Positions 7,946 through 16,352 of a stretch of 58,742 bases of DNA are shown piece after piece. Numbering within the stretch: the first letter of the stretch is position 1; every line of letters starts with the position of its first letter. The stretch lies in NCBI RefSeq assembly GCF_009935905.1, contig NZ_PREX01000015.1, positions 1 to 58,742 on the forward strand, in the 5' to 3' direction. The notes under the pieces are model-generated. The model did no database searches. It saw nothing but the letters and a program-made list of their open reading frames with translations, and had not been told where the DNA came from. The translations under genes were made by a program, and so were the position numbers. Origin of the DNA: Alkalibacterium sp. MB6. GTDB lineage: Bacteria > Bacillota > Bacilli > Lactobacillales > Carnobacteriaceae_A.

Positions 7946-9769
7946 ATGAAGGAAAAAGTAAAGTACACAAAACTATTGTCAAAGGAATTATACGAATTTA
8001 AACCAACGGTGTTTATTGCTATTTTATTAGCGACAATTACTGGAGCAGCTTTACCCTTGCTGCAATTGTTGCTGTCAGCTTTTGTCATTCAGTGGTTACT
8101 GGAAGGTATTGCCATTCAAGATTACTTGATAAACTTGTTGGGTTTCATTGTGCTTATTGGTATTGCTCAGATGGGTCAGCATTATTTTATGATTTATGTA
8201 GAAGAAAATAAGAACCATTTCAGAGACTTTATGAGAAATAAGATTCAAAAGAAATACCTAACCTTGGACTACCCTTTAATTATTGGCAAAGAAGCACAGG
8301 AAAGATACAATAATGCTAGCCAATTAACGGATAATAACGAGACACTTTTTGGCCGACTGGTTATGGAGACCATCGAATTATTCAGCTCATTTGTCGGGGT
8401 TCTTCTATATATCAACATCTTAAGTCAGTTGGAATCTCTATTTCTTATATTAGTTGCTGTCTTTTTGCTTATTGTTGTCGTCTTTAATGTATGGCAAGTC
8501 AAGATGGATAAGTCACTTTTCTCAGCTAAAGCAGCTAATACTCAAAAGTTGAGATATTTGAGAAATGTTTATGGCGAATCGCGCATCACAAAAGATGTAC
8601 GAATATTTCAAATGCAAAGTTGGTTTAAGCAAGTCGAGGATCAAACAATTGACGACTACCATGCTATTCATAAATCTAAAGTCAAATTGACATGGACTGA
8701 GAGCAGCTTGGTCAATATGGGGATAATTGGTTTATCCGCACTATCTTATATTAGAAGTGTACAACTAATAGCGACAGGAGTGATTCCTGTATCAAGCTTT
8801 GTTGTATTTGCGGGGTCGGTAACAATATTAGCTCAAACGATTATTACGTTTATTAACGCTTTGGGAAAAATGAATACCAGTTTAAACGAAACGAAAAAAT
8901 ATGATCACTTTATGTCGCAAGGCGAGGTGTTTAATCATAAAGAAGGAAAGGCATTACCTGATAAAGCTATTTCAATCGAACTTAGGAATGTGTCATACAC
9001 CTATCCCAATACTGATCAACCAACGATAAAAAATGTCTCTTTGACCATTTCCCCATATGAAAACTTAGCAATAGTAGGAGAAAATGGAGCGGGAAAATCT
9101 ACTTTGACGAATTTAATAGCTGGTTTACTCAAGCCGGATAGTGGAGAGATTTATATAAATGGTATCCCACAAAGTGAGTTCAATATTTCTGAGTATTATT
9201 CCTTGTTTGCACCTGTATTCCAGGAGAAGTTTTTGCTGACGTATTCGATTAAAGAGACCATTATACAAGGGTTACTTTTTGATGAAATGAAATACAAACG
9301 GGTTCTGAAACTAAGCGGGATGACCGATATTATTTCGCGATTTAAGACTAAAGATGAAACGAAAATTGTCCGTGCCGTGTATCCAGATGGGGTTAATTTA
9401 TCAGGAGGGCAGTTACAGAAGTTGAAGTTGGCTCAAGCTTTATATAAAGATGCGCCTGTGCTTTTACTTGATGAGCCTACCGCTGCACTCGATCCGATTG
9501 CAGAACACCAAATATACCAAGATTATTTCCACTTTTCTAAAGACAAGCTATCTATTTTTATCTCGCACCGACTATCGTCTACTCGTTTTTGTGACCGAAT
9601 TATTTATTTGAAACATGGTGAAATAACAGAAGTAGGGACACATGATGAGTTGATGTCGAATCAACAGAATTACTATAATTTATATGAGGCACAAGCCTAT
9701 TATTATAAGCATGATAAAGAAGAAGTCGAAACTGAAGACGAGCAAATTGCGACAGGAGGTGTAATTTAA
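7946..9769 (+). CDS. ABC exporter half-transporter (TMD-NBD), first subunit
   Basis: About 607 residues. An N-terminal membrane domain with six predicted helices (1-~330) is followed by an ATPase domain with Walker A GENGAGKST, Q loop FQEKF, signature LSGGQ, Walker B VLLLDEPTAALD and H-loop ISHR. All catalytic residues are present. GTG 7937 is the longest start, but GAGGTG at 7935-7940 serves ATG 7946. It overlaps the next gene by one base (TAATG), so the two subunits probably form a heterodimer. Transcription probably depends on the LytTR site at 7860-7889. The substrate is not visible; a peptide, lipid or drug is possible. Confidence 0.88.
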   Translation: MKEKVKYTKLLSKELYEFKPTVFIAILLATITGAALPLLQLLLSAFVIQWLLEGIAIQDYLINLLGFIVLIGIAQMGQHYFMIYVEENKNHFRDFMRNKIQKKYLTLDYPLIIGKEAQERYNNASQLTDNNETLFGRLVMETIELFSSFVGVLLYINILSQLESLFLILVAVFLLIVVVFNVWQVKMDKSLFSAKAANTQKLRYLRNVYGESRITKDVRIFQMQSWFKQVEDQTIDDYHAIHKSKVKLTWTESSLVNMGIIGLSALSYIRSVQLIATGVIPVSSFVVFAGSVTILAQTIITFINALGKMNTSLNETKKYDHFMSQGEVFNHKEGKALPDKAISIELRNVSYTYPNTDQPTIKNVSLTISPYENLAIVGENGAGKSTLTNLIAGLLKPDSGEIYINGIPQSEFNISEYYSLFAPVFQEKFLLTYSIKETIIQGLLFDEMKYKRVLKLSGMTDIISRFKTKDETKIVRAVYPDGVNLSGGQLQKLKLAQALYKDAPVLLLDEPTAALDPIAEHQIYQDYFHFSKDKLSIFISHRLSSTRFCDRIIYLKHGEITEVGTHDELMSNQQNYYNLYEAQAYYYKHDKEEVETEDEQIATGGVI

Positions 9770-11595
9770 TGAAGAGATTAGCCATATTTAAACGTGCATT
9801 CAAAGACTTATTCAACATAGGGAAGAGGTATTATACCTTATTCTTTATCCAATCCATCGCACGTTCTAGCTTGCCTTTTATTGGATTCATCTACATGACT
9901 CTAATTGTGGATGCGTTGACGAGAAACGACTTAACTGCCATACCGAGCTTGATTGTTCAATTTTTAAGTATTCTGTTTGTCTTACAGTTAATCGCGGGGT
10001 GGTTAGAACCCTTAGTTACTAATGAGGAGTCACTGCTATTAAGAAAGCTCTTTGCGGAACCCAATAAGAAGATGCTAACAATGCATTACCATTACGCCGA
10101 AAGTTCAGAAGTGAGGGAGCAACTGGAACTGATTAACCGAAATATGATGAGTAGCCAGTCTTCTCTACCAATGATTAACGTTAGGGTACATGAAATGACA
10201 CCGAAGCTGATTAGTATTATATGGGGTATTATTCTGTTATCTCCGTTGTTTTCTATTAACACAACTTCATTACCAGATGGTTTTTGGTGGATGCATCCTG
10301 GGTTCATTATCTTAGTATTTCTAATTCTAATAGCAATCAGCGTCGTCATCCAAGTAACTATTTCTAAAAAGTCAGGTAAAAGATTGACGGCTATGTTAGC
10401 AGAGTTAAAACAGTCTAATGCTACTTTTTTCTATGAATATGGCATTTTAAATGATACCCAATCTGGAAAAGAAATACGGCTTTATAAGTTAACCGATAAA
10501 ATGATTAAAAATAAACAAGCTGATTCAGACTATACCAGAAAATTATTAACGGAAAACTACAAGCGCTTTAGAGCAATGATGGTCCCAATGACTGGGTTGT
10601 TTCAAATCATGACGTATCTTACTTATGCTTACGTTGGATTGCTCGTCTTGTTTGGAGCATTGCCTGTAGCTTTAATCATTCAATTGTCGAGTGCACTCAG
10701 TCAAATGGTTTCTGCCTTGCCAGATGTCATCCAACACGGGATGATGATGATCTCTTCTCCCAATGAGTTGGAGGAGTACTATCGATTTATGGACTTGCCA
10801 GATGAAGAGGTCGTCGGCAGTCTACCTGTAGAAAAACGATTGGATAACGAGTACCACTTCGCTATCAAAAATATGAGTTTTGCATACCCAGGCTCTGAAG
10901 AAGCTGTTTTGAAAAACATCACGGAGAGTTTTGAGGTAGGGAAGAAGTACGCCATCGTAGGAGAAAATGGTTCAGGTAAAACGACCTTTATCAAATTACT
11001 GACTCGTTTATACGAACCGACAGAGGGCACAATTAAAATGAATAAAATCGATGCAAAAAAGTATGATTTAAGAGAATACTTCAATTTATTTGGGGTTGTC
11101 TTTCAAGACTATCATTTAGTCGGTTTTTCTTTAGGACAAAACGTTTCAGTCCATCCGACTTTTGATCATAATAAAGTCATGACCACCCTTGATAAGGTGG
11201 GCTTGGGAGACTTTGTCAGAAAACTGCCTAATCAGTTGGATACGTACCTCGGAACTGAATTTGATGACTCAGGTCAAAGCGTCTCTGGAGGACAGGAACA
11301 AAAGTTAGCTATTGCCCGCTCCTTATACAAAGACGCACCAGTTATGATACTGGACGAACCAACTGCTGCATTGGATCCTATTACTGAATTTGAAATCTAT
11401 CAGAATTTTGATAACTTAGTAGAAGATAAGACGGCTTTTTATATTTCCCACAGACTCTCCAGCTCCAAGTTTTGTGACGACATACTTGTTTTTGATAAAG
11501 GTGAAGTCATACAAAGAGGGACTCACAAAGAGCTGGTTAAAGAAGATGGCAAATACAAAGATTTGTGGAGCGCACAAGCGCAGTATTATCAGTAG
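9769..11595 (+). CDS. ABC exporter half-transporter (TMD-NBD), second subunit
   Basis: A 608-residue partner of the preceding gene with the same order: six-helix membrane domain, then Walker A GENGSGKTT, Q loop FQDYH, signature VSGGQ, Walker B VMILDEPTAALD and H-loop ISHR. Both ATP sites of the expected heterodimer therefore look competent, unlike many heterodimeric exporters with one degenerate site. The ribosome site AGGAGG lies inside the first subunit gene. The block runs into a terminator at 11713 with a small open frame (11625-11705) in between. The pair may be a paralogous duplication. The cargo is unknown. Confidence 0.88.
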   Translation: MKRLAIFKRAFKDLFNIGKRYYTLFFIQSIARSSLPFIGFIYMTLIVDALTRNDLTAIPSLIVQFLSILFVLQLIAGWLEPLVTNEESLLLRKLFAEPNKKMLTMHYHYAESSEVREQLELINRNMMSSQSSLPMINVRVHEMTPKLISIIWGIILLSPLFSINTTSLPDGFWWMHPGFIILVFLILIAISVVIQVTISKKSGKRLTAMLAELKQSNATFFYEYGILNDTQSGKEIRLYKLTDKMIKNKQADSDYTRKLLTENYKRFRAMMVPMTGLFQIMTYLTYAYVGLLVLFGALPVALIIQLSSALSQMVSALPDVIQHGMMMISSPNELEEYYRFMDLPDEEVVGSLPVEKRLDNEYHFAIKNMSFAYPGSEEAVLKNITESFEVGKKYAIVGENGSGKTTFIKLLTRLYEPTEGTIKMNKIDAKKYDLREYFNLFGVVFQDYHLVGFSLGQNVSVHPTFDHNKVMTTLDKVGLGDFVRKLPNQLDTYLGTEFDDSGQSVSGGQEQKLAIARSLYKDAPVMILDEPTAALDPITEFEIYQNFDNLVEDKTAFYISHRLSSSKFCDDILVFDKGEVIQRGTHKELVKEDGKYKDLWSAQAQYYQ

Positions 11596-11624
11596 AAAGA
11601 ATGTCTACCGGATAGAGGCATTCT

Positions 11625-11705
11625 ATGAAGAGTTCAGTGGTTATGTTTAATAAACCGAGTCATTTATCTTGCTTCTTCTTTTACTGTTCACATAATGGAG
11701 ACTAG
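11625..11705 (+). CDS. Possible small peptide gene (26 codons) after the exporter genes
   Basis: ATG to TAG gives 26 residues with a hydrophobic aromatic core between two Cys (LSCFFFYCSHNG). GAGGC lies five bases before ATG. It sits 29 bases after the second exporter gene and ends just before the operon terminator, so it would be on the same mRNA. A LytTR/HPK10/exporter operon often includes a short peptide, which makes this worth listing. An ORF of this size can occur by chance and there is no recognisable leader motif, so it is speculative. Confidence 0.22.
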   Translation: MKSSVVMFNKPSHLSCFFFYCSHNGD

Positions 11706-11712
11706 ATAGAAA

Positions 11713-11767
11713 AAGAAGGATCAGCCCATTGAGAGAAGATGTCTCAATGTTGTTCCTTCTTTTTTGC
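11713..11767 (+). terminator. Long terminator after the exporter operon (bidirectional)
   Basis: AAGAAGGA...CATTGAGA pairs with TCTCAATG...TCCTTCTT with a small internal loop, and T6 follows. The A tract on the left makes it usable for the minus-strand SixA-like gene that stops at 11771. Confidence 0.75.
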
Positions 11768-11770
11768 TTA

Positions 11771-12247
11771 TTAAGGACGGAGTGTCCATTTAGGATTCGC
11801 CACAATGGGTGTAACACTTTGCACGTCAACACTTAGAAACATGCCCTTTTTAATTTTCACTATATCACCTGTTAATTGAGTATACCACTGTCCTAAAGAC
11901 GGTTGGTGACCAACCACGAATATAGTGGTTTCCTTAGTATTGTTACTCAGTTCTTTCGATAATTCTTTTGAAAAAGAATGAAAATCGCCATCATAAATAA
12001 AATCATGAACTGTACTCTGTTCGATTTCAAATTCACTAGAAATAATATGAGCTGTTTCTAAGGCTCTATTTGCTGGGCTGGACCAAATGAGAATGGAGTC
12101 TTTATCTTTGTCTTCAAACTTCCCCATTAATTCTGGCATGAGTTGTTCAACTTCTTCTTTTCCTTTATCAGTTAACTGTCTTTTGAGATCGTCATCCCTT
12201 AAATCTTTATCTTCCGCAATGCCGTGTCTGACTAAAATAACTTCCAT
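11771..12247 (-). CDS. SixA-like phosphohistidine phosphatase
   Basis: A 158-residue histidine phosphatase (phosphoglycerate mutase-like fold). The catalytic motif LVRHG comes at residues 6-10, with a second Arg in WSSPANRALETA and the second catalytic His in VVGHQPSLG. This is the compact SixA arrangement that dephosphorylates phospho-His proteins. The longest frame starts at 12274 but puts ten residues before MEVILVRHG. The second ATG at 12247, with GGAAGG about ten bases upstream, matches the family N terminus. The in vivo target is unknown; two-component or PTS phospho-His proteins are possible. Confidence 0.82.
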   Translation of the reverse strand: MEVILVRHGIAEDKDLRDDDLKRQLTDKGKEEVEQLMPELMGKFEDKDKDSILIWSSPANRALETAHIISSEFEIEQSTVHDFIYDGDFHSFSKELSKELSNNTKETTIFVVGHQPSLGQWYTQLTGDIVKIKKGMFLSVDVQSVTPIVANPKWTLRP

Positions 12248-12324
12248 ATCAACACAACCTTCCCTTCTTTTCATCTGTTTTAACTCAAGGAGAAGTGGAT
12301 CAGATAGTATACTATCATTTAATG

Positions 12325-12361
12325 AAAAGCACGGATTCTATTTAAACAGAATCCGTGCTTT
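12325..12361 (-). terminator. Terminator of the DJ-1/PfpI gene
   Basis: AAAGCACGGATTCT pairs perfectly with AGAATCCGTGCTTT. On the minus strand it follows the gene that stops at 12416 by about 55 bases and ends in a T-rich tail. Confidence 0.75.
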
Positions 12362-12415
12362 ACTCTTAATTTAAGGATACGTTAGGCTACGTCATTTTAT
12401 GAACCATTCACGTTC

Positions 12416-12946
12416 TTATCGACGATATTTTTCCATCGTTTTAATAAGCTCAGGTAAATAGTCAGGTAAATCTGGTGGCCTTCTACTTGAAACAAGCTGA
12501 CCATCTGTCACAACCGGTTCATCCACCCAAGTTGCGCCAGCATTCCGCATATCATCTTTGATACCTGGCGTACTGGTGACTGTTTTTCCTTCTAAAACAT
12601 TAGCAGAAATCAATACCCAACCAGCATGGCAGATTTGTCCCATGACTTTGTTATGATCGTTCATATGCTTGACTATATTAATAACCTCTGGGTAACGACG
12701 AAGTTTATCAGGAGCCCATCCTCCTGGAACGATAACGGCATCATAGTCTTCTGGGTTAACATCTTCAAAAGCATAATCAGATTCAGCAGGAACGCCATCT
12801 TTTCCAGTATACGTTTGCTTAGCTTCTGGTCCGACAAAATCGACTTGAGCACCTTCTTCTCGTAAACGGAGAACAGGATACCACAGTTCTAAATCATCAA
12901 AATCATGATCGACCAACGATATAACTTTGTAATTCTTTAAACGCAA
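12416..12946 (-). CDS. DJ-1/PfpI family protein (class I amidotransferase-like)
   Basis: About 176 residues with the DJ-1/PfpI fold. The N-terminal strand and acidic residue are DFDDLELWYP, and VIVPGGWAPDKLR precedes the nucleophile elbow QICHAGW with the reactive Cys. Family members are deglycases, chaperones or proteases, often stress-induced. The longest frame starts with TTG 12979, but GGAGGAG six bases before TTG 12946 fixes the start at MRLKNYKVI, in line with the family. Its upstream region contains the 51-bp repeat array and the IS element, so its promoter context may have been rearranged. Confidence 0.82.
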   Translation of the reverse strand: MRLKNYKVISLVDHDFDDLELWYPVLRLREEGAQVDFVGPEAKQTYTGKDGVPAESDYAFEDVNPEDYDAVIVPGGWAPDKLRRYPEVINIVKHMNDHNKVMGQICHAGWVLISANVLEGKTVTSTPGIKDDMRNAGATWVDEPVVTDGQLVSSRRPPDLPDYLPELIKTMEKYRR

Positions 12947-13163
12947 AATAATCTCCTCCATTTCATTGCACAAGAACAACCATTATTAAGTCGTCTGTAC
13001 AGTGGTGTCTATTAAGCTTAGCAGAATAAGAGAAGAATACCAATTTAACAACTTGAGCAGTTTTCAACTCGCCATATGGTGGAAAATGTAAATTAACTAG
13101 TTACCAAACCACTATTGAGACAAGTTAAGAAGGGGATTAAATATTAACTTGTACTAAAACGGA

Positions 13164-13187
13164 TGGTCTGACCCCCAAAAGTTAGAG
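13164..13187 (+). repeat. IS left inverted repeat
   Basis: 24 bp ending GTTAGAG; about 20/24 complementary to the right end at 14668-14691. The flanking GGA is the 3-bp target duplication. Confidence 0.88.
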
Positions 13188-13219
13188 CTAAAAACTCAAA
13201 TTATTTGGAGGAAGAATCA

Positions 13220-13798
13220 ATGAAAAAATACACTTTTGAATACAAGCTTAAAGTGGTTAATGAGTATTTAAATGGCAATGAAACGTATGAAAGCTTAGCT
13301 GAGAAATACCAACTTTCTACGCCAACCAACGTCGTAACCTGGGTTCGCTTGTATAAGCAATTCGGGAAAGAAGGCCTCAAAGAAGCAGAGAAACAATCTG
13401 TCTTCCCTGTTCAATTCAAGCTAGATGTAATAAGATATAAAGAAAGAACAGGGCTCTCTTATCAAAAAACGGCCGATGCCTTTGGCATTCGATTTGGTAC
13501 TACGGTTAGTGGCTGGTACAAAACAGTCCAGAGAGATGGTGTGGAGGCCCTGAAGGAAACGAGAGGACGTCCCCCTATGGCTGAGATCGAACGTCGAAAA
13601 AAAGAAAAAGAAAAGTTAAAAAAACGAAAGATCAAAGAATTTGATGCCAAGCGTTTAGCGGAACTAGAGCGTGAAAATGAACTTCTCCGTTTGGAGAACT
13701 CTTATTTAAAAAAGCTAGAGACTTTTCAGGACAAGCGCCTTCCAGAAAAGAACAAACAAAAGCGGCGTACAAACTTGTCCAGGAAGGATTTAAATTGA
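13220..13798 (+). CDS. IS3-family transposase OrfA (HTH protein)
   Basis: A 192-residue DNA-binding subunit. It carries two consecutive helix-turn-helix modules (about 1-45 and 55-105; TYESLAEKYQLS and SYQKTADAFGIR), then a basic stretch and a leucine-zipper coiled coil (RLAELERENELLRLENSYL). GGAGG eight bases before ATG 13220 is preferred over the in-frame TTG at 13205. The coiled coil overlaps the slippery site, so either OrfA alone or the OrfAB transposase is made from this start. Confidence 0.92.
   Translation: MKKYTFEYKLKVVNEYLNGNETYESLAEKYQLSTPTNVVTWVRLYKQFGKEGLKEAEKQSVFPVQFKLDVIRYKERTGLSYQKTADAFGIRFGTTVSGWYKTVQRDGVEALKETRGRPPMAEIERRKKEKEKLKKRKIKEFDAKRLAELERENELLRLENSYLKKLETFQDKRLPEKNKQKRRTNLSRKDLN
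13708..13750 (+). promoter_or_regulatory. -1 programmed frameshift signal of the IS
   Basis: A-AAA-AAG at 13708-13714 is in the correct zero-frame register for tandem -1 slippage. After a 7-base spacer, CTTTTC-A-GG (13722-13730) can pair with CC-A-GAAAAG (13742-13750) as a stimulatory hairpin. Slippage joins 165 codons of orfA to 305 codons in the orfB frame, giving a 470-residue transposase. Confidence 0.82.
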
Positions 13799-14631
13799 AA
13801 GACATATTCCTTGTCTTGAAATTACCCGAAGCCACTTATCACTATCATGTTAAGAAATTGAATCAGGAAGACCCTGATTTATTCTGGAAAGAAATAATTA
13901 CTCAGATTTTTGAAGATAGAAAAGAAAGAGTAGGCTATAGAAGCATTCATGATATATTAACCGCTATGAGCCATAAAATTAATCATAAAAAAGTACAGCG
14001 GATCATGCAGGAATTAGGATTGAAATGTGTCAAATTTTCACGAAAAACTAGGAAATATAGTTCCTACAAAGGCACTGTTGGTAAGGTAGCCAAGAACCTT
14101 ATAAACCGTAGGTTCACGACCTCTATACCTCTTCAGAAACTATTGACCGATATTACTGAGATGAAATGCAAGAATGGTAAGAAACTATATCTTAGTCCAA
14201 TATTGGATTTGTACAATAAAGAAATTATATCGTTCAGTATCTCTGCTTCTCCAACAGTTAGCTTTGTAATGGAATCTCTTGATGACGCTATGACGATTAT
14301 AAATAAGCATGCCAGTTACCGTACGACAATACACTCAGACCAAGGTTTTCATTATCAGAATAAAAAGTGGGTGAAGAGTTTGAAAGAGAATAAAGTCTTT
14401 CAAAGCATGTCCCGAAAAGGAAACTGTCTTGATAATGCACCAATGGAAAGTTTCTTCGGTATTATGAAACAGGAAATGTACTACGGTGAACCTTTAAAAT
14501 CATTTGAAGAATTGAAAAAAGATATTGAAGACTACATCGACGACTATAATCACGTTCGATTGAAAAGAAAACTCGACCGTCAGTCGCCAGTAACCTTTAG
14601 AATAAATAAAGGACATTCACACGCTGCTTGA
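13795..14631 (+). CDS. IS3-family transposase OrfB (DDE integrase domain)
   Basis: The catalytic part of the transposase, with an rve integrase fold. The DDE triad is visible: LLTDITEMK, TIHSDQGFHYQ and CLDNAPMESFFGIMKQE, the last with the typical Glu and Lys. The frame is open upstream through coding-like sequence back to the slippery site (KAAYKLVQEGFKLKD). The listed TTG at 13795, overlapping the orfA stop, is therefore only the first possible start; the real product is the OrfAB fusion. No stop codon or frameshift damage is seen. Confidence 0.92.
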   Translation: MKDIFLVLKLPEATYHYHVKKLNQEDPDLFWKEIITQIFEDRKERVGYRSIHDILTAMSHKINHKKVQRIMQELGLKCVKFSRKTRKYSSYKGTVGKVAKNLINRRFTTSIPLQKLLTDITEMKCKNGKKLYLSPILDLYNKEIISFSISASPTVSFVMESLDDAMTIINKHASYRTTIHSDQGFHYQNKKWVKSLKENKVFQSMSRKGNCLDNAPMESFFGIMKQEMYYGEPLKSFEELKKDIEDYIDDYNHVRLKRKLDRQSPVTFRINKGHSHAA

Positions 14632-14667
14632 TTAGCCGTCGGCTACTAGGAATAAATAAAGCAAAAA

Positions 14668-14691
14668 CTCTAACTTATTGGGGTCACCCCA
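14668..14691 (-). repeat. IS right inverted repeat
   Basis: 24 bp that on the minus strand begins TGGGGTGACCCC and ends GTTAGAG, matching the left end. The direct repeat GGA follows at 14692-14694. Confidence 0.88.
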
Positions 14692-14865
14692 GGATTTGGA
14701 TACAAGTTAAAATCGAATTTCACCATTAACTTGTATTAAAACGCATTTGGATACAACTTAAAAAGTAATTTTCCCAGCAACTTGTACTAAAACGGATTTG
14801 GATACAACTTAAAATGTAATTTACTAATTAAGTTGTATCCAACGCCACCAACATGTCATACTATT

Positions 14866-14905
14866 AAAAAACAGGAAGGCCTTAGTCAAAAGGCTTTCCT
14901 GTTTG
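14866..14905 (-). terminator. Terminator of the aldehyde dehydrogenase gene (bidirectional)
   Basis: AAACAGGAAGGCCT pairs with AGGCTTTCCTGTTT around a short loop. On the minus strand it follows the gene stop at 14913 directly and ends in a run of T. Confidence 0.78.
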
Positions 14906-14912
14906 TCTTTAA

Positions 14913-16277
14913 TCACAAAATAGCTTTAATCACGTTCAGCAATCTGTCTTTATACGGGGCATATCGAATCGGCAAGTCAAAGCGCGTCGTTTTTTCAGAG
15001 ACGCTCTTATAGTGAGAAAACGTGTCGAAACTGGCTTTTCCATGATAGCTGCCTGTACCGCTGGCGCCTACTCCACCGAATGGCATATTCACATTAGCGA
15101 AATGAATCATCGTATCGTTAATTGAACCACCGCCAAAGGACACGTTCTTCAAGACGAAATGTTTATAGTCTTCTGATTCGGTAAACAAATACAGTGCTAA
15201 AGGCTTCGGTTTCTCTTGTAAATATGAAACAACTTTTTCCATGGACTCATAGCTGATGATAGGGAGTAAAGGACCAAATATTTCTTCTTGCATGATGTCG
15301 CTGTCCATAGACGGTTCGTCGACAAGAGTGGGAGCAATCTTTCTCAAATCAGAATCAGATTGGCCACCGTGAATAATAAACTGATTAGTCATTAATTCAT
15401 TGAGTCTGTTAAAATGTTTGTCATTGATGATACTCGGGTAATCCGTATTCGTCAACACTGACAACCCGTAAAATCGGTGTAAGACTTCTTTAATTAGTCG
15501 GATAAGCGTTGGCTTAACGGATTCGTGAACAAGAACATAGTCGGGGGCGATACACGTTTGACCAGCATTCAAAAATTTCCCCCAGACAATGCGAGCGGCT
15601 GCCTTAACCAAGTCAGCGTCTTCTGCGACAATACACGGGCTTTTACCTCCAAGCTCTAACGTAACTGGCGTTAAAGTCTCGCTAGCTGTTTTCATGACTT
15701 GGCGTCCGACTTCGGTACTCCCAGTAAAGAAACAGTGGTCGAATCCTAGAGAAATTAATTCTTGAGTGACATCTGCTTCACCTTCAACGACTCGGACATA
15801 GTCAGATCTAAACGTATTAGAAAGCAAGTCATTCAATAAGCGAGACGTGTGAGAACTGACTTCGGAAGGTTTCAACACCACACAATTTCCTGCTGCAATA
15901 GCACCAGCTAACGGACTCAATGCCAACACAACTGGGTAATTCCATGGCGATATAATCAGCACACTTCCCAAAGGTTCGCTAAACACATGGCTTTTAGCAT
16001 AAAAATGGGTCAAAGGCGTTCGGACACGTTTAGGCTTCATCAACTGTTTCAAATTTTTCAGCAAGTAGTCGATTTCATCATAGGTCATTTGAATTTCAGA
16101 TAAGTACGTTTCAAATGGTGGCTTCTTGAAGTCAGCTTCTAAGGCTTTGTAAATCCGGTCTTCATTACGTTTAATCATGTGACGCAGTTGCAACAATTGA
16201 AATCGGCGAAAAGCATAATCGCGTGTTGTTCCTGTATTAAAAAACTGGCGTTGGTCGTTAATAGATAAACTTTTCAT
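14913..16277 (-). CDS. Aldehyde dehydrogenase, class 3-like
   Basis: A 454-residue NAD(P)-dependent aldehyde dehydrogenase. It has the cofactor loop FFTGSTEVGRQV, catalytic Glu in LELGGKSP and the catalytic Cys in GQTCIAPDYVLV, plus EEIFGPLLPI. The length of about 450 with a short N terminus and the GQTCIAPDY form point to the class 3/YwdH-like group acting on medium-chain or aromatic aldehydes. AAGGA lies some 12 bases before ATG 16277. The gene stands alone between a terminator and the unknown gene upstream, transcribed in the same direction with a 75-base gap. Confidence 0.92.
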   Translation of the reverse strand: MKSLSINDQRQFFNTGTTRDYAFRRFQLLQLRHMIKRNEDRIYKALEADFKKPPFETYLSEIQMTYDEIDYLLKNLKQLMKPKRVRTPLTHFYAKSHVFSEPLGSVLIISPWNYPVVLALSPLAGAIAAGNCVVLKPSEVSSHTSRLLNDLLSNTFRSDYVRVVEGEADVTQELISLGFDHCFFTGSTEVGRQVMKTASETLTPVTLELGGKSPCIVAEDADLVKAAARIVWGKFLNAGQTCIAPDYVLVHESVKPTLIRLIKEVLHRFYGLSVLTNTDYPSIINDKHFNRLNELMTNQFIIHGGQSDSDLRKIAPTLVDEPSMDSDIMQEEIFGPLLPIISYESMEKVVSYLQEKPKPLALYLFTESEDYKHFVLKNVSFGGGSINDTMIHFANVNMPFGGVGASGTGSYHGKASFDTFSHYKSVSEKTTRFDLPIRYAPYKDRLLNVIKAIL

Positions 16278-16352
16278 ACAAGGTTTTCGTCCTTTCTAAC
16301 ACCATGAAGATATGACCATTTTCTAAATAGGTTATGATGGTCTTTTTTCAGA

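Larger units (their letters stand above)
13164..14691 (+). mobile_element. IS3-family insertion sequence (IS150-like), 1528 bp, intact
   Basis: Terminal inverted repeats of 24 bp (13164-13187 and 14668-14691) match at about 20 positions, starting TGGTCTGACCCCC and, on the other strand, TGGGGTGACCCCA. The target duplication is GGA on both sides (13161-13163 and 14692-14694). It carries orfA, orfB and a -1 frameshift site, and the DDE residues are all present, so it looks active or recently active. It landed inside one unit of the 51-bp repeat array. Confidence 0.93.
13095..14846. repeat. 51-bp tandem repeat array interrupted by the IS element
   Basis: With the IS removed, four consecutive 51-bp units can be read: 13095-13145 (degenerate), 13146-13163 joined to 14695-14727, 14728-14778 and 14779-14829, plus a half unit at 14830-14846. 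A 36-bp core (AACTTGTAyTAAAACGsATT, then TGGATACAAsTTAAAA) is followed by 15 variable bases. In the first good unit the core ends form a perfect dyad AACTTGTA...TACAAGTT, and GGATACAACTT (14803-14813) pairs with AAGTTGTATCC (14830-14840). A still weaker unit may begin near 13050. Function unknown. Confidence 0.75.

Noticed and set aside
13146-14846. CRISPR array
   Set aside because: The repeats are 36 bp, but the variable parts are only 15 bp and AT-rich, repeats are imperfect, and no cas gene is near.
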